DNA of 12,140 bases, taken from positions 1 through 12,140 of the forward strand of contig JAGOOL010000014.1 of assembly GCA_017992485.1 (NCBI GenBank), given 5' to 3'. Under the pieces are notes generated by a model. The model was not told the origin of the DNA. It did no database searches and was given only the letters and a program-made list of their open reading frames with translations. Position 1 is the stretch's first letter, and each line of letters starts with the position of its first letter. Shown here piece after piece: positions 11,559 to 12,140 of this stretch. This DNA is from Minisyncoccota bacterium. Lineage in GTDB: Bacteria > Patescibacteriota > Minisyncoccia > Phycocordibacterales > UBA9973. The translations under genes and the position numbers were made by a program.

Positions 11559-12131
11559 TTACACAAGTTGTAAAAAATACTCAGCAATAGCTTTAAGCTC
11601 AGTAGCAGCATCTTCAAGCTGACCTTCGCCATTTTTCACAATGAGATCAAAGTATTGAGCCTTTGCAAGCTCACTCGGTGCCCGCGACATACGATCTTCG
11701 ATCTGTTCAGGTGTTTCAGTACCCCTCACGATCAATCGTTGACGTAAATTTTCAAGAGTAACGGGATGGATGAAAATAGTTATGACATCATCACCCAATT
11801 TCTCTTTTATGCGTAGCGCTCCGTCGACATCAACATCAAAAAGGACAACATTTCCTTTTTCCCAAATAGCTTCAACGATGTGATTAATCGTTCCATAGTA
11901 CTTACCGGGATAGACTTCTTCGTGCTCAAGAAAATAGTCCTCCTGCATCTTTTTCAAAAAATCAGGCAATGCAAGAAAGAAATAATCTTTTTTATCTTTT
12001 TCTGTTCCTCGCGGTTCACGAGTTGTAGCAGAAATAGAAAGTTCGAGAATTTCAAAATAAACGAGGAGAATGTTGCAAAGAGTACCTTTGCCACTTCCCG
12101 ATGGACCCGCAACAGCGATACCTTTTTTCAT
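11559..12131 (-). CDS. gmk: Guanylate kinase
   Basis: This 190-residue cytosolic enzyme phosphorylates GMP to GDP with ATP, a required step of GTP/dGTP synthesis. The Walker A loop is GPSGSGKGT (9-17); the GKG at its end differs from the more usual GKS/T of guanylate kinases. The GMP-binding region shows LSISATTREPRGTE (31-44), Y50, EHEEVYPGKYYGT (69-81) and VVLFDVDVDGALRI (95-108). R135 and R148 lie in the lid region. The length is slightly short for the family (about 200-210). The start is nine bases from the window edge, so its promoter cannot be seen. A terminator follows directly. Confidence 0.95.
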   Translation of the reverse strand: MKKGIAVAGPSGSGKGTLCNILLVYFEILELSISATTREPRGTEKDKKDYFFLALPDFLKKMQEDYFLEHEEVYPGKYYGTINHIVEAIWEKGNVVLFDVDVDGALRIKEKLGDDVITIFIHPVTLENLRQRLIVRGTETPEQIEDRMSRAPSELAKAQYFDLIVKNGEGQLEDAATELKAIAEYFLQLV

Positions 12132-12140
12132 AATATGTAT

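Noticed and set aside
1..12140. Recoded UGA (glycine) genetic code as in some CPR lineages
   Set aside because: TGA acts as the stop of the 102-residue gene, and the conserved proteins (DnaK, GrpE, LexA, Gmk) read through without in-frame TGA.
1..12140. Mobile elements, prophage, toxin-antitoxin pair, tRNA or CRISPR array
   Set aside because: No transposase or integrase motifs, no long direct or terminal repeats, no regularly spaced repeats and no tRNA-like cloverleaf were seen by eye. A covariance-model search for RNAs was not possible here.

Overview
The window reads as a chromosomal segment of a Candidate Phyla Radiation (Patescibacteria, probably Parcubacteria-like) bacterium. This is an inference from gene content and style, not a database match. 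The DNA is AT-rich. Most genes are compact single-membrane-anchor or orphan proteins, intergenic gaps are usually under 60 bp, and TGA and TAG both act as ordinary stops, so the standard bacterial code applies. All genes are on the minus strand except two: a PaaX-like regulator at 1456-2067 and a two-TM membrane protein at 8474-9346. It looks like a housekeeping/stress region. I see no insertion sequence, prophage, tRNA, rRNA or CRISPR array.

Reading along the minus strand from the right edge: guanylate kinase (gmk) with its own terminator; then an SOS unit of lexA, a 43-residue small ORF and a UmuC/DinB-type Y-family polymerase. A textbook LexA operator fills the spacer of the lexA promoter. 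Next come the plus-strand membrane protein with its own promoter and terminator, a short TspO/MBR protein, a Trp-rich orphan, an anchored extracytoplasmic protein, a YhiN/HI0933-type flavoprotein, and a membrane-anchored PQQ-type sugar dehydrogenase-like beta-propeller. They are followed by grpE, two orphans, a YjdF/DUF2238 membrane protein, the plus-strand PaaX/Cas2-fold regulator with an inverted repeat at its promoter, a DUF3467-like protein, an anchored orphan, and the 5' part of dnaK, which runs off the left edge.

The strongest structural signal is promoter architecture. In at least seven minus-strand genes (dnaK, the 3098-3484 orphan, grpE, the PQQ-type enzyme, the flavoprotein, the 6799-7359 anchored protein, lexA) a sigma70 -10-like hexamer (TATAAT, TATAAA, TACAAT, TATATT or TATACT) ends exactly six bases before the ATG. 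An eighth, tspO, has a seven-base gap. That geometry puts the transcription start at or next to the ATG, so these mRNAs should be leaderless. It also fixes the start codons, which are shorter than the maximal ORFs for four of these genes. Genes that appear internal to operons or lie outside this set (the 43-residue ORF, the PaaX-like gene) instead carry Shine-Dalgarno-like sequences.

The most interesting candidate systems are the autoregulated SOS unit with its unknown 43-residue ORF, the widespread leaderless -10/ATG arrangement, and the PaaX/Cas2-fold regulator with a 9-bp dyad at its own promoter.
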